Positions 26,841 through 35,294 of a DNA stretch of 64,000 bases are shown piece by piece. Each line of letters starts with the position of its first letter. Positions within the stretch are counted from its first letter, which is position 1. The stretch is taken from positions 62,001-126,000 of the forward strand of contig NZ_BMOQ01000004.1 in NCBI RefSeq assembly GCF_014647155.1, in the 5' to 3' direction. A program made the position numbers and the translations under genes. The notes under the pieces are model-generated. The model was not told the DNA's origin and made no database searches. It saw only the letters and a list, made by a program, of their open reading frames with translations. This DNA is from Halarchaeum nitratireducens (GTDB lineage Archaea > Halobacteriota > Halobacteria > Halobacteriales > Halobacteriaceae).

Positions 26841-26860
26841 GCTGGCGCAGTTGCGCCAGC
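26841..26860. repeat. Perfect inverted repeat in the SBDS-psmA gap
   Basis: GCTGGCGCA and TGCGCCAGC are separated by two bases (GT), giving a 9-bp stem. It ends 7 nt before the ATG of a small opposing ORF. It could be an operator, a hairpin in an RNA, or a relic of an insertion. No T-tract follows. Confidence 0.7.
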
Positions 26861-26867
26861 GAGAGAC

Positions 26868-27035
26868 ATGTCTGTAGGTTTGCTTTCGATTTTGGCGGTT
26901 TTGCTAGCTCTGTTTGGAAGGTCGCTGTTCCTCCTCAATAGCGTCCGTGACAACTGGGACACGCTGGATATGGAGATTGATATATTCAGATTCGTTCGTT
27001 TCCAGTTGCGTGCCAGTCGTTCCGACGGGGACTGA
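26868..27035 (+). CDS. Possible 55-residue membrane peptide
   Basis: A short ORF with one hydrophobic helix (MSVGLLSILAVLLALFGRSL) followed by an amphipathic tail (SVRDNWDTLDMEIDIFRFVRF). Codon use is AT-richer than the surroundings, e.g. GTAGGTTTGCTTTCGATTTT, so it may be transferred DNA or a remnant. It could also start upstream at an in-frame ATG. Nothing like it was recognised. The inverted repeat just upstream would sit in its leader. Confidence 0.35.
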   Translation: MSVGLLSILAVLLALFGRSLFLLNSVRDNWDTLDMEIDIFRFVRFQLRASRSDGD

Positions 27036-27110
27036 AGCCGCTCGGAAGACTGGGGCCCACCGGGGGCCGTTTCGTGGTCTCGTCTCAGAGCGTCGCCACT
27101 CCGCGGTCTG

Positions 27111-27116
27111 AAAAAA
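27111..27116 (-). terminator. T6-tract terminator of psmA
   Basis: Read on the minus strand, six T residues follow the psmA stop by 18 nt, after CCTCCCCCG. This is the typical archaeal U-tract terminator. Confidence 0.5.
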
Positions 27117-27134
27117 CGGGGGAGGTGTGGTGGG

Positions 27135-27914
27135 TTATTCGGACTGCTCGTCCGCGTCCGCGTCCGCGTCGCCCTCGTCGTCCTCAGCGAGGAGGTCGTT
27201 CTCGACGAGGTACTCCTCGATCTCGTCGTTGGTGAGCTCGATGAACGAGCCGGATTCGGCGTCCACGGTGGCGACGCCGATCCCCTCAGGCGTCAGGCCG
27301 TCCTCGTGGACCTCGCCGAGGCCGGCGAGTGCGAGGCCGACGGCGTCTTCCAGTGCGACGTCCTCGCTGTACTCGTCTTCGAGGTGCTGTTGGATGTCGT
27401 CGCGGCCCGACCCGATAGCGAGCGCCTTCCACTCGTTGGGCGTGCCCGAGGGATCGGTCTCGTAGAGACGGGGTTCGCCGTCCTCGATGCCGCCGATGAG
27501 GAGCGCGACGCCGAACGGGCGCGCACCGCCGACCTGCGTGTACTGCTGGATGTGGTCGGTGATGTCCTTCGTGAGGCTCTCGACGCCGATCGGCTCGTCG
27601 TAGCGCACGCGGTTGACCTGCGAGTCGCGGCGCGCGAAGTCGATGAGCTGGCGGGCGTCGGCGACGTGCCCCGCGGACGCGATGCCGATGTGGTTGTCGG
27701 CCTTGTGGATCTTCTCGACGCTCGTCTCCTCCATCAGGGGCGAGCGGATGCGCTTGTCGACGACGAGCACCACGCCGTCCTTCGCGCGGACGCCGATCGA
27801 GGCCGATCCGCGCTTGACGGCCTCACGCGCGTACTCGACCTGATAGAGTCGGCCGTCGGGTGAGAAGATAGTGATACCTCGGTCGTACGCTTGCTGTTGG
27901 GCTTGTCCCTGCAT
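27135..27914 (-). CDS. psmA: 20S proteasome alpha subunit
   Basis: A 259-residue outer-ring subunit of the archaeal proteasome. The signature ITIFSPDGRLYQVEYAREAV begins near residue 14; this N-terminal helix gates the pore. The conserved GVALLIGGIEDGEPRLYETD and VALEDAVGLALAGLGEVHE follow. The C-terminus is unusually acidic (DADADADEQSE), encoded by a GTCCGC hexamer tract. Length matches haloarchaeal alpha subunits. The gene follows pop5 with a 6-nt gap, as the third gene of the Rpp30-Pop5-psmA operon. Confidence 0.96.
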   Translation of the reverse strand: MQGQAQQQAYDRGITIFSPDGRLYQVEYAREAVKRGSASIGVRAKDGVVLVVDKRIRSPLMEETSVEKIHKADNHIGIASAGHVADARQLIDFARRDSQVNRVRYDEPIGVESLTKDITDHIQQYTQVGGARPFGVALLIGGIEDGEPRLYETDPSGTPNEWKALAIGSGRDDIQQHLEDEYSEDVALEDAVGLALAGLGEVHEDGLTPEGIGVATVDAESGSFIELTNDEIEEYLVENDLLAEDDEGDADADADEQSE

Positions 27915-27920
27915 GATGTG

Positions 27921-28400
27921 TCACTCCAAATCAGCGCGAGTCGCGCCCACGAACCCACCGTCGACGGTGACGTCGACCAGGCCGTCGCGGCTGACGGCCT
28001 GTGCGGTGGCGTTCCTGAACACGACGGCTTCCTCTGCCGAATTTTCACGCGCGCGTCCTAAATACCTTTCTTCACCGGCACGGACCGTGCCCGAGACGCC
28101 CCGTACGCGGACCCCTACGGGGTCGTCGCGCACGGCGTCGACGCACGCGAGCGCCGCCCGCGCTTCCGAGACGTACCCCCGGCGCGCGCGGACGACCGCC
28201 TCGCCCTCCCCGGCGTCGAACTCGTAGCTGAGGACGCGGAGGTCGGCGTCCGCGCTCGCGGCGTCCCCGAGGAGGTTCTGGGCGGCGAACCAGACGCTCC
28301 GCTGGAAGTCCCGCCGGGAGACGTCGGCGTTCGGCCACGCCTCGATCCCCACGAGGAGGTAGCGCCAGCGCGGGCGGAGGTGTTTCGGGAGGTGTTTCAC
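27921..28400 (-). CDS. rnp2: Ribonuclease P protein component 2 (Pop5)
   Basis: A 159-residue Pop5 subunit of archaeal RNase P, which trims 5' leaders from pre-tRNA. It opens MKHLPKHLRPRWRYLLVGIE, followed by DFQRSVWFAAQNLLGDAASA near residue 31 and RRGYVSEARAALACV near residue 73. It lies between rpp30 (18-nt gap) and psmA (6-nt gap) in one transcription unit. The C-terminal 25 residues extend beyond the usual core. Confidence 0.9.
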   Translation of the reverse strand: MKHLPKHLRPRWRYLLVGIEAWPNADVSRRDFQRSVWFAAQNLLGDAASADADLRVLSYEFDAGEGEAVVRARRGYVSEARAALACVDAVRDDPVGVRVRGVSGTVRAGEERYLGRARENSAEEAVVFRNATAQAVSRDGLVDVTVDGGFVGATRADLE

Positions 28401-28418
28401 GGTTTCCCCGCGCGTCCC

Positions 28419-29123
28419 TCAGCGCTCCGTGTCATGTCGTCCGCGTTCGAGCCCCGGCGCAATGAAGTCGGCGGAGCGCCGCCGGCGGTTCCGCTCGGCG
28501 AGGACGCCCCACTCCGCGAGGCCGGCCTCGATCGCCGCGGCATCGAAGCCGATCGCTTCGCCGAGCGCCCGGAGCTCCCGCGGTGCGCGCATCTGGAGGT
28601 GCGACCTCGGCGACCCCGAGACGACGTAGGGGACGTCGTACTGCTCGACGAGCTCGCGGAGCTTTCGGAGGCCGCGCAGCGCCTGCACGCGCGGGCCGCC
28701 GGACGCGCGCAACACGTCCCCGAGGTCGAACTCCACGCGGACGTCGTGGTCGGCCGCGGCCCGCGCGATGACGTGGTTGACGTCGCCCCGTCCCGCCATC
28801 GGCTTCGTCAGGACGTCGACGCGCTCCTCCTCGGCGGCGAAGCGGTTGAGCTTCGGCGTACCGCCGCGCACGCAGAGCACGGTGTGCGCGCGACGCGCTT
28901 CGCTCAGCGGCCCGCTGGCGCCGGTCGGATCGTCGGCGACGACCTCCGTGGCGTCCACGACGTCGACGTCGTGCGCCTCGCGGACGGCTGTCGCGTCGAA
29001 CGCCGGGTCGGCCTCTTCGGTGTTCCGGACGACGACGCCGTCGAACCCCTGCCGGGCCGCCGTCGCGGCGAAACGCCGGACCGTGCTCTCCCCGTCCGGC
29101 GTCGCGGTGACCGCCTCGTACAT
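28419..29123 (-). CDS. rnp3: Ribonuclease P protein component 3 (Rpp30)
   Basis: A 234-residue TIM-barrel Rpp30 subunit that pairs with Pop5 in archaeal RNase P. It opens MYEAVTATPDGESTVRRFAA. The conserved RGGTPKLNRFAAEEERVDVL near residue 86 and GRGDVNHVIARAAADHDVRV near residue 111 are followed by YDVPYVVSGSPRSHLQMRAP near residue 162. It is the first gene of the rpp30-pop5-psmA cluster. A 40-nt highly basic stretch ends the protein. Confidence 0.9.
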   Translation of the reverse strand: MYEAVTATPDGESTVRRFAATAARQGFDGVVVRNTEEADPAFDATAVREAHDVDVVDATEVVADDPTGASGPLSEARRAHTVLCVRGGTPKLNRFAAEEERVDVLTKPMAGRGDVNHVIARAAADHDVRVEFDLGDVLRASGGPRVQALRGLRKLRELVEQYDVPYVVSGSPRSHLQMRAPRELRALGEAIGFDAAAIEAGLAEWGVLAERNRRRRSADFIAPGLERGRHDTER

Positions 29124-29204
29124 ACGGACGGGGACGCGCGGCGCGCGCTAAAGCGGTGCGGTCTCACCGCTACGGTTTTGACGGTTCGTGCCGAACGTTC
29201 CCAC

Positions 29205-29393
29205 GTGACAGACGCCGACCCGACCGACGTCGACTGGGAGGACCCCGAGCGTTGCCCGTGGTGCGGCGCCGCCGTCCGCGACGGCGGCGCGGGCTTCATC
29301 GAACACGTCGAGGAGCACCCCGACTGCGCGGCCGCCTTCGAGACGTGGCGCGAGAACATCGCCGACGACATCGGTGGCGAGTGGACGTCCTGA
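29205..29393 (+). CDS. Small zinc-finger-like protein
   Basis: A 62-residue protein with CPWCG near residue 17 and HVEEHPDC near residues 33-40, a likely C2HC zinc site. It starts with GTG at 29205, 28 nt after an AT-rich CGGTTTTGACG, consistent with a leaderless transcript. It is divergent from rpp30 and ends 4 nt before the stop of a convergent RNA-binding protein gene. Function unknown. Confidence 0.72.
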   Translation: MTDADPTDVDWEDPERCPWCGAAVRDGGAGFIEHVEEHPDCAAAFETWRENIADDIGGEWTS

Positions 29394-29397
29394 AGCG

Positions 29398-29814
29398 TCA
29401 GGCGAGCGCCTCGCGGGCGTTCTCCACCGCGGCCTCGCGCGTCGCCGGGTACGCCTCGACCTTCGCGCGAAAGGAGATGCCCTCACCGAGTCGGCTCTCG
29501 CCGCCGAACGCGGCCTGCTTGTCGAGGTGCGCCATGAACGCGCAGTTCTCGTTCACCCGCTGGTCGAGTTCCTCGCGCAGGCGGTCGACGTCCGCGCCGT
29601 CGCGCAGGCGGTCGAGGACGTGGCGGATCCCGTCCGCGTTCTCGACGCGGGCCGACAGCACCACGATCCGATCGCCGTTGTGTCCGGTGCTCTCCGCGCG
29701 CTGGACCTCGAACTCCTCGGGGAGGAAGTGTCTGAGCGCGCGCTCGACGCGCGCCTCGTCCTCCGTGTCGTAACAGAACGTGCGCAGGTCGACGTAGTGG
29801 AAGGGGACGCTCAT
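29398..29814 (-). CDS. PF01877-type RNA-binding protein
   Basis: A 138-residue protein of the archaeal RNA-binding domain family (PF01877), often encoded near exosome and RNase P genes. It opens MSVPFHYVDLRTFCYDTEDE and carries RVERALRHFLPEEFEVQRAE, then ESTGHNGDRIVVLSARVENA near residue 42 and DKQAAFGGESRLGEGISFRA near residue 97. The ATG at 29814 was chosen because the upstream nine codons of the frame (MPLGRVRTP) overlap the promoter gap. Haloarchaea lack the core exosome, so its partner here is unclear. Confidence 0.8.
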   Translation of the reverse strand: MSVPFHYVDLRTFCYDTEDEARVERALRHFLPEEFEVQRAESTGHNGDRIVVLSARVENADGIRHVLDRLRDGADVDRLREELDQRVNENCAFMAHLDKQAAFGGESRLGEGISFRAKVEAYPATREAAVENAREALA

Positions 29815-29869
29815 GGGCGTTCGGACGCGCCCGAGCGGCAAAAGGGTACGACTCTCGGGGTCGGTGCGA

Positions 29870-30055
29870 CTAGTCCTCGCCGGCGGCTTCGAGGTTGTCC
29901 TCGGGGACGCCCTGCTCCTGTCCGTCCTCGAAGGCGACGGTGTAGTTCGCGTCGCCGAACATCGTCTCGACCTTCTGCGTGATCTCGCCGGTCTCGCCGT
30001 CGAACTCGCTGTGCTCGTCGTGGAGGACCACGGAATCGCCTTCTTCGAAGCTCAT
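29870..30055 (-). CDS. Small SH3-like (DUF1918-type) protein
   Basis: A 61-residue acidic protein, MSFEEGDSVVLHDEHSEFDG..., with a short beta-rich pattern (EITQKVETMFGDANYTVAFE, then GQEQGVPEDNLEAA) that looks like a small SH3/KOW-type barrel. Haloarchaeal genomes carry many such proteins of unknown function. The ATG at 30055 is the first in a good context. Confidence 0.68.
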   Translation of the reverse strand: MSFEEGDSVVLHDEHSEFDGETGEITQKVETMFGDANYTVAFEDGQEQGVPEDNLEAAGED

Positions 30056-30100
30056 ACTCCGCGTTCGGTGTGGGCCACGCAAAAGCGCCCCGATTCCCCC

Positions 30101-31033
30101 TCAGGACCCGAGGAGCCGACGGGCGACCGCCGGCCCCGTCTTCCGGAGGATGTTCAGGCTGATGACGACGAGCATCGCCGTCACGACCCAGTCGAAGCGA
30201 CGCTCGTCGAAGCCGACCCGGCGCAGCGCCGTTCCGGCGAGCAGGCCGACGAGCGTCACGACCGCGAGCGCGCAGCCCAACCAGAGTCGATACGTCGTCA
30301 GGAGGTCAGTGAAGAACGCCATCTGGACGATCCGCGCCGTGAAGACGACCGTGAACACCATTGAGAGCCCGCCGATGTAGCGCTCGCGGTCGCGCTCGAA
30401 CGTGTGGAGGTAGGCGGGGAGGAGCGGCCCGAGGTTCGCCACCGCGAGGAAGAACCCCTCCAAGAGCCCGAAGAGCCCGAGCAACACCGGGTGGTGCGCG
30501 CCCTCCACGACGACGAACGACGTCGCCACCTGATAGGCCGCGTAACCGAGCAGGATCACGCCGATAACGAACGGGACGAGCGGTCCCGTCGAGACCGACG
30601 CGAGGACGTAGACGCCGACGACGCTCCCGACGAGCGCGAGCGCGACGAGCTGCCACTCGCGTCTAACGTAGGCGAGGCCGGTGTTCGTCTCGCCCACCTG
30701 GAAGACGTTGATCATCCACGGGGGGATCGCCAACACGACGACGGCCATCGTCGGATCGATCACGGACGCGAATATCGGCGTCGTGATGAGCGCGTAACCG
30801 AAGCCGACCGCGCCCTTCACCGCGCCCGCGATCACCGCGACGACGAGTAGGAACGCGAACAGGAGGGGCGTCACACCGCCCTGAATCCCCCTCGCCACGC
30901 TCTCCGTCCCCGGGAAGAGGACGACGCTCCCGGCGAACACGGCGAGCGCCGCGAACGCCATCAGCAGCTCCCGGTACCGCAGCTCTCGGAGGTTCCTAAC
31001 GAACGTCGCCGCGCGGGTCGCCGAACTCACCAT
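30101..31033 (-). CDS. TauE/SafE family (sulfite exporter-like) permease
   Basis: A 310-residue membrane protein with about eight or nine hydrophobic segments in the TauE/SafE fold. The motif VIAGAVKGAVGFGYALITTP near residue 67 is the family's glycine-rich first repeat, and LEGFFLAVANLGPLLPAYLH near residue 205 is the second-half equivalent. These proteins export sulfite, sulfoacetate or other anions. The ATG at 31033 was preferred to a GTG five codons upstream. Substrate unknown. Confidence 0.85.
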   Translation of the reverse strand: MVSSATRAATFVRNLRELRYRELLMAFAALAVFAGSVVLFPGTESVARGIQGGVTPLLFAFLLVVAVIAGAVKGAVGFGYALITTPIFASVIDPTMAVVVLAIPPWMINVFQVGETNTGLAYVRREWQLVALALVGSVVGVYVLASVSTGPLVPFVIGVILLGYAAYQVATSFVVVEGAHHPVLLGLFGLLEGFFLAVANLGPLLPAYLHTFERDRERYIGGLSMVFTVVFTARIVQMAFFTDLLTTYRLWLGCALAVVTLVGLLAGTALRRVGFDERRFDWVVTAMLVVISLNILRKTGPAVARRLLGS

Positions 31034-31048
31034 CTCTCTGTGGCTCAC

Positions 31049-31347
31049 CGTACGCGTTCGGGACGGGAAACCCCCTCAGAGCAGGCGATCACCGCGCGAA
31101 GCCGCGACGGGATTCGTCGACCGGATCAGTGGTCTGTATCGCTGTTCGGGGCCGCTCAGACGCCTACGACCGCGCGCGCACTCGTCGCCGGTCCCGGAGA
31201 GTATTGCGACGCCGCGGACCCCACAGCACCTCGCTTCGATCGACGCTCGCGTTCGGGCCGCCCGGGACGTCTCGGGGGAACGATGTCCGCGGCACTCGCT
31301 GGTCGCGTCGCCCCGGGTTCGACGCTCTCGCCCGCGAGGCTGTCACG
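31049..31347. other. Intergenic gap of about 300 nt
   Basis: Between the TauE-like promoter and the stop of the next gene I see no supported ORF, no RNA fold, and no repeat. GC is slightly lower than in flanking genes. It probably holds only the promoter region of the TauE-like gene. Confidence 0.5.
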
Positions 31348-32178
31348 CTACCCCCACTCGACGCCGTCTCGCGCCTCGGCGTCCCAGCGTCGCAACACCG
31401 CCCGGGCGTTCCCCGAGTGGTAGCCGAAGTAGACGCCGTCGGCCTGCGCTTCGACCGTCTCGGCCGCGGCCGCGAGCGCGTCCACGTCGGGGTCGACCGC
31501 GTAGAGCTCGACGCCGAGGCGAGCGTCGAGGTCCGTCAATCGGTCCGCGAAGCCGGAGGCGAGGCTCTCCAGCCAGTACGTCGTCCCGTACGCCGTGTCG
31601 TAGAGCGGGACGACGAACTCGTCGACGTGCGCGGCGAGCGCTTCGAGGTCGATCCCCGAGCGCGCGAACAGGTGCCCCGGATACGGGTCGGGGTGGAGCG
31701 TGAGGTAGAGATCGCCGGGGACGCGCTCGGCCGCCCCCGCGACGAACGACGTGAGCACCGACGCACGCCACGCCGCCCACTCGTCGTACTCGCTCTCCGC
31801 GAACGCCCCCTCGCAGCGCTCGCAGTGACAGAAACCGGGGCCGGGAAAGCCGACCTCGTCGAGACGGACGTCGCCGCTCGCGCGCGTGCACGCCTCGATC
31901 ACCTCGTAGAGTCCGTTTCGGTACCCCTCGTCGCTCGGGCAGACGTGCCCCGAATCGAGGTCCGGGTGGTCCGTCGTCGCGGGCCGCCCCGACGAATCGA
32001 CGGCGACGGCGTCGTCCTCGGTCGCGGCGCTCGCCGTATCGGCGAAACAGGAGACGAGGTTGACGGCGCCCTCGACGGGTTCGCCGTGCTGGCCGGTGAC
32101 GCGTTTGACCTCGTAGAATCCGACGTCGAACTCCGACCACTCGATCTCCTCGGCGTTCCGCGTGACGATACCGTACAT
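31348..32178 (-). CDS. Glycoside hydrolase-like TIM-barrel protein, haloarchaeal
   Basis: A 276-residue protein that looks like a (beta/alpha)8 barrel. Visible features are YEVIEACTRASGDVRLDEVG near residue 92, the cysteine cluster GFCHCERCEGAF near residue 115, and DLYLTLHPDPYPGHLFARSG near residue 155. CxxxxCxxC arrangements with an acidic residue before them occur in predicted glycosidases. No catalytic acid pair can be confirmed. The ATG at 32178 follows a GTG two codons earlier that could also serve. Confidence 0.6.
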   Translation of the reverse strand: MYGIVTRNAEEIEWSEFDVGFYEVKRVTGQHGEPVEGAVNLVSCFADTASAATEDDAVAVDSSGRPATTDHPDLDSGHVCPSDEGYRNGLYEVIEACTRASGDVRLDEVGFPGPGFCHCERCEGAFAESEYDEWAAWRASVLTSFVAGAAERVPGDLYLTLHPDPYPGHLFARSGIDLEALAAHVDEFVVPLYDTAYGTTYWLESLASGFADRLTDLDARLGVELYAVDPDVDALAAAAETVEAQADGVYFGYHSGNARAVLRRWDAEARDGVEWG

Positions 32179-32247
32179 GTACACGGATCGGGGACCCGGC
32201 CGCCTAAAGCGTTCGTTCCGCCGAGGAGCGTACCGATCGGGCGCCGA

Positions 32248-32352
32248 TCAGTCGATACGGTCGATGTCGTCCTCGGGTGCGCCACCCGCGACGAGCTTGT
32301 AGACGAGGACGATCAGGACCAGTGCCAGGGCGAGCTTGATGGACGTGCGCAT
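32248..32352 (-). CDS. 34-residue single-helix membrane protein
   Basis: A tiny ORF not in conventional gene predictions: one hydrophobic helix (MRTSIKLALALVLIVLVYKL) and an acidic tail (VAGGAPEDDIDRID). A TATA-like GGTATAGTGG lies about 30 nt before the ATG. Promoter position, strong membrane-protein pattern and clean stop favour a real gene. Small membrane proteins of this kind occur in haloarchaea without known function. Confidence 0.6.
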   Translation of the reverse strand: MRTSIKLALALVLIVLVYKLVAGGAPEDDIDRID

Positions 32353-32375
32353 ATCCACTCGCTACACGTCGGGCC

Positions 32376-32391
32376 ACTATACCTTTTCGGG
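32376..32391 (-). promoter_or_regulatory. TATA-like box of the 34-residue protein
   Basis: On the minus strand AAAAGGTATAGTGG lies about 30 nt before the ATG at 32352, just after the pyrI stop codon (32408). Confidence 0.45.
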
Positions 32392-32407
32392 ACGCCGGTC
32401 TGGCGTC

Positions 32408-32872
32408 TCAGACGGCGAGGTGGTCGGTGATCTCCTCGCGGACGATCGTCTCGCAGTACGCACAGCGGACCCCCTCGTCGAGGACGTCGAAACGGGTCTC
32501 GACCGGCTCGCCGGCGTTCGTGATGCAGTGGCGGTTCGGACAGCTGAGGAGCCCGGCGACCTGCTCGGGGGGTTCGATCTCGGTCTTCTCCGCGACCTCG
32601 TACTCCCGGACGATGTTGACCGTCGCGTCGGGCGCGATGAGCGAGAGGACGTCGAGTTCGGCCTGGCTCATCTCGCGGCCCTCGACTTTCACGATGTCCT
32701 TGTGTCCCATCGTCTCGCTCGGCACGTTCATCCCGAGGCTGACGCCCTCGCCACCGCTCCCATCGATACCGAGGATGGCGAGAACGTGGAGGGCCTCGCC
32801 GGCCGGCACGTGGTCGATGACGGTCCCGTCGCGGATCTTCGAGATGCGGAGTTCGGTGTCCGTCCCCGTCAT
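32408..32872 (-). CDS. pyrI: Aspartate carbamoyltransferase regulatory subunit
   Basis: A 154-residue allosteric subunit of ATCase. The nucleotide-binding domain opens [20 protein letters not shown] and holds [15 protein letters not shown]. The C-terminal zinc domain has four cysteines in [16 protein letters not shown] and [12 protein letters not shown], which bind the catalytic subunit. It starts inside the end of pyrB with an ATGA overlap. Nucleotide feedback is known for the family. Confidence 0.96.
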   Translation of the reverse strand: MTGTDTELRISKIRDGTVIDHVPAGEALHVLAILGIDGSGGEGVSLGMNVPSETMGHKDIVKVEGREMSQAELDVLSLIAPDATVNIVREYEVAEKTEIEPPEQVAGLLSCPNRHCITNAGEPVETRFDVLDEGVRCAYCETIVREEITDHLAV

Positions 32873-33792
32873 TCCGCGTCACCCCCCTCTCGGAGCAGGA
32901 GATCGAGCAGCGCCATCCGCACCGGGACGCCGTTGTGCGCTTGCTCGAAGTAGGTCGCGTTCGGCGACGCGTCGATCTCCGGGTCGATCTCGTCGATCCG
33001 CGGGAGCGGATGCATCACGGCAAGGTCGTCCGACGCGGCCCCGAGCGTCTCCGCGTCGATCCGGTATTCGCCCGCCACCTTCTCGTACTCCTCCTCGTCC
33101 GGGAAGCGCTCGCGCTGGATCCGCGTCACGTAGAGCACGTCGAGCTCGGGGAGGACGGCGTCGAGGTCGTCGTGCTCGCGGACGTTCGCCCCGGCCTCGT
33201 GGAGGTCGTAGCGGACGGATCGCGGCAGCCGGAGGCTCTCCGGGCTGATGAAGTGCTGACGGACGTCGAAGTTCGTCAGCGCGTGCGCGAGCGAGTGGAC
33301 CGTTCGCCCGTACTTCAGATCGCCCATGACTCCGATCGTGAGATCGTCGAGACCCGCGTTCTCATCGATCGTGTAGAGATCGAGGAGCGTCTGACTCGGG
33401 TGGTGGCCCGCGCCGTCGCCCGCGTTCACGAGCGGAACGTCGACGAACTCGCTCGCCATCCGCGCCGCGCCCTGACTCGGGTGTCGGAGAACGATCCCGT
33501 CCGCGTACCCCTCGACGACGCGGGCGGTGTCCGCGAGCGACTCGCCCTTCTTCACCGACGAGTCCTCGACCGCCCCCATGTCGATGACGTCGCCGCCGAG
33601 GCGCTTCGCCGCGGTCTCGAAGCTCATCTTCGTCCGCGTGCTCGGCTCGAAAAAGCAGAGCGCGAGCAGCGCGCCGGGGTGCCGGTCCGCGTGCGCGGCG
33701 GGATCGTCCGCGAACTCCCGCGCGCGCGCTAAGACCGCCTCGATGTCCGCCCGCGAGAGCTGTTTCGCGGTCAGCAGGTGGTCGTGGCGCAT
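32869..33792 (-). CDS. pyrB: Aspartate carbamoyltransferase catalytic subunit
   Basis: A 307-residue enzyme that makes N-carbamoyl-L-aspartate, the committed step of pyrimidine synthesis. The carbamoyl phosphate site is [13 protein letters not shown] near residue 48, followed by [12 protein letters not shown] and the [13 protein letters not shown] motif near residue 263. The ATG at 33792 ([14 protein letters not shown]) matches homologues; the upstream 39 codons of the open frame overlap the divergent MinD-like gene's promoter. pyrI follows with a 4-nt overlap. Confidence 0.96.
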   Translation of the reverse strand: MRHDHLLTAKQLSRADIEAVLARAREFADDPAAHADRHPGALLALCFFEPSTRTKMSFETAAKRLGGDVIDMGAVEDSSVKKGESLADTARVVEGYADGIVLRHPSQGAARMASEFVDVPLVNAGDGAGHHPSQTLLDLYTIDENAGLDDLTIGVMGDLKYGRTVHSLAHALTNFDVRQHFISPESLRLPRSVRYDLHEAGANVREHDDLDAVLPELDVLYVTRIQRERFPDEEEYEKVAGEYRIDAETLGAASDDLAVMHPLPRIDEIDPEIDASPNATYFEQAHNGVPVRMALLDLLLREGGDAE

Positions 33793-33865
33793 CGTCACTA
33801 CACCCGCGCGGGGACGCCTTGAAGCTCCCGAACCTTTGTATCGGATGGGGGCGCCACCCGTGGGC

Positions 33866-34480
33866 ATGCTTGCCATCGCGGGCGGGAAGGGCGGCGTCGG
33901 AAAGACCACGACGGCGCTCTGCCTCGCGGACGCCTACGTGCGCCGCCGCCGTCGACCGCTCGCCGTCGACGCCGACCGCGGGATGCCGAACTGCCACCTC
34001 TACGCGGGGACCGCGGGTGAGCGCGGCGTCGCCGACATCGCCGCCGGCGTCCCCATCGATGCGGCCGCCGAACCCGCGGCGGCCCCGCCCGGCGTCGACG
34101 TGCTCGCCGGGGGCGATGCCGACCCCGAAACGTACCTCGACGCGCTCCCGGCCGATCGGCCGGTGATCCTCGACACCGCCGCCGCCGGCGCGGGCGCGGA
34201 CGTCGGCGCGGCCCTCGCCGCCGCCGACGCCGCCGTCGTGGTCGCGACCCCCGACCGGGACGCCGTCCGAGACGGGCTGAAGAGCGCCGCGCTCGCTCGG
34301 GCGCTCGGCACGCCCGTCGTCGCGTGCGTCGTCGTCGCAACCGCGGGCGACGTGACCGGGATCGAGCGCGTCGTCGAGGCGCTCACCGCGCCCGTACCCG
34401 CCGCCCGTGACCCGCTCACCGACGTGGCCGTGGCAGTCGCTCACGGCCGCGTCGCGGGGGTTATCGGTCCGAACGCTTAA
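33866..34480 (+). CDS. MinD/ParA-like P-loop ATPase
   Basis: A 204-residue deviant-Walker ATPase. The P-loop is [15 protein letters not shown] (residues 5-19), with the signature lysine, then [15 protein letters not shown] near residue 38 and [14 protein letters not shown] near residue 102 (switch II). The middle is shortened compared with MinD and alanine-rich. The ATG at 33866 has a TATA-like ACCTTTGTATC about 28 nt upstream; an earlier ATG at 33845 lies inside that promoter. The gene is divergent from pyrB and precedes a KaiC/RadA-like gene; TATA box of the latter overlaps its stop codon. A role in positioning or assembly is possible, unproven. Confidence 0.83.
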   Translation: MLAIAGGKGGVGKTTTALCLADAYVRRRRRPLAVDADRGMPNCHLYAGTAGERGVADIAAGVPIDAAAEPAAAPPGVDVLAGGDADPETYLDALPADRPVILDTAAAGAGADVGAALAAADAAVVVATPDRDAVRDGLKSAALARALGTPVVACVVVATAGDVTGIERVVEALTAPVPAARDPLTDVAVAVAHGRVAGVIGPNA

Positions 34481-34483
34481 CAA
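34475..34483 (+). promoter_or_regulatory. TATA-like box overlapping the upstream stop codon
   Basis: GCTTAACAA is centred about 29 nt before the ATG at 34508 and includes the TAA of the MinD-like gene, so the two ATPase genes are likely to have separate starts. Confidence 0.5.
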
Positions 34484-34507
34484 TACGATCGCCCCTATTT
34501 GAGTAGC

Positions 34508-35134
34508 ATGGCGGATCGGCTCCCCACGGGAATCGACGTGCTCGACCGGAAGCTCGGCGGTGGGCTCCCGGCCGGGAGCCTCGTCGTCTACGAGTCGCCG
34601 CCGGCGAGTCAAGGGGAGCTGTTACTCCACGAGTTCGCCGCCGCCCGCGACACCCTCTACCTGACCGCCGACCGGACCGAGGACGCCGTCGTCGACGCCT
34701 TCGAGGACGCCGCCGTCCCACCGGAGACCCCCGACGTCCGCTACCTGGCGAGCGACTCCCCGCTCGACGACGGGCGCCGGCTCTTCCGGAACGTTGGCGA
34801 GAGCGAGACGCTCATCGTCGATCCCGTCGACGCCCTCGAACGGAGCGATCGCGCCCGCTACGAGACCTTCCTCTCCGAGCTCCAGAACCACATGCACAAC
34901 ACGGGGAGCGTCGCCGTCCTCCACGGCCTCCGCGGGGGCTACGTCCCCGAACTCCGCGACACGACGATCCACATCGCGGACGTCACCTTCCGCCTGCGCA
35001 CCGAGATCTCCGGCGGAGACGTCGAGAACTCACTCTCGGTCCTGAAGTTCCGCGGCGGGAACGCACTCGACGAGACGATCAAGCTCAACCTCGGCGACCG
35101 CGTCGGGATCGACACCTCGCGCGACATCGCCTGA
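34508..35134 (+). CDS. RadA/KaiC-like (HTR-like) protein with degenerate Walker A
   Basis: A 208-residue RecA-fold protein that opens MADRLPTGIDVLDRKLGGGL, exactly the start of KaiC/RAD55 family ATPases. Where the P-loop should be (GPPGSGKT), it has VVYESPPASQGELLLHEFAA, so the GKT is lost. The Walker B-like strand is TLIVDPVDALERS near residue 101. It resembles the haloarchaeal HTR-like RAD55 family. Without the P-loop lysine it probably does not hydrolyse ATP and may act as a structural or regulatory partner. It lies 27 nt after the MinD-like gene; the TATA-like GCTTAACAA box overlaps that gene's stop. Confidence 0.8.
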   Translation: MADRLPTGIDVLDRKLGGGLPAGSLVVYESPPASQGELLLHEFAAARDTLYLTADRTEDAVVDAFEDAAVPPETPDVRYLASDSPLDDGRRLFRNVGESETLIVDPVDALERSDRARYETFLSELQNHMHNTGSVAVLHGLRGGYVPELRDTTIHIADVTFRLRTEISGGDVENSLSVLKFRGGNALDETIKLNLGDRVGIDTSRDIA

Positions 35135-35294
35135 CGCGTCGCTCGCCGCTCGTCCGCGTCGATAGAAGGGCACGCTGGGGGGCCGGCGTACGATCGCCGT
35201 CAGCGCCCGTTACTCCGCCGTCTCCGCGCAACGACGGGACTCCTCACGGGTCGTGCCTCCCCGCTCGGTAGTCCGTCGTTCCCCTAGAACGACG

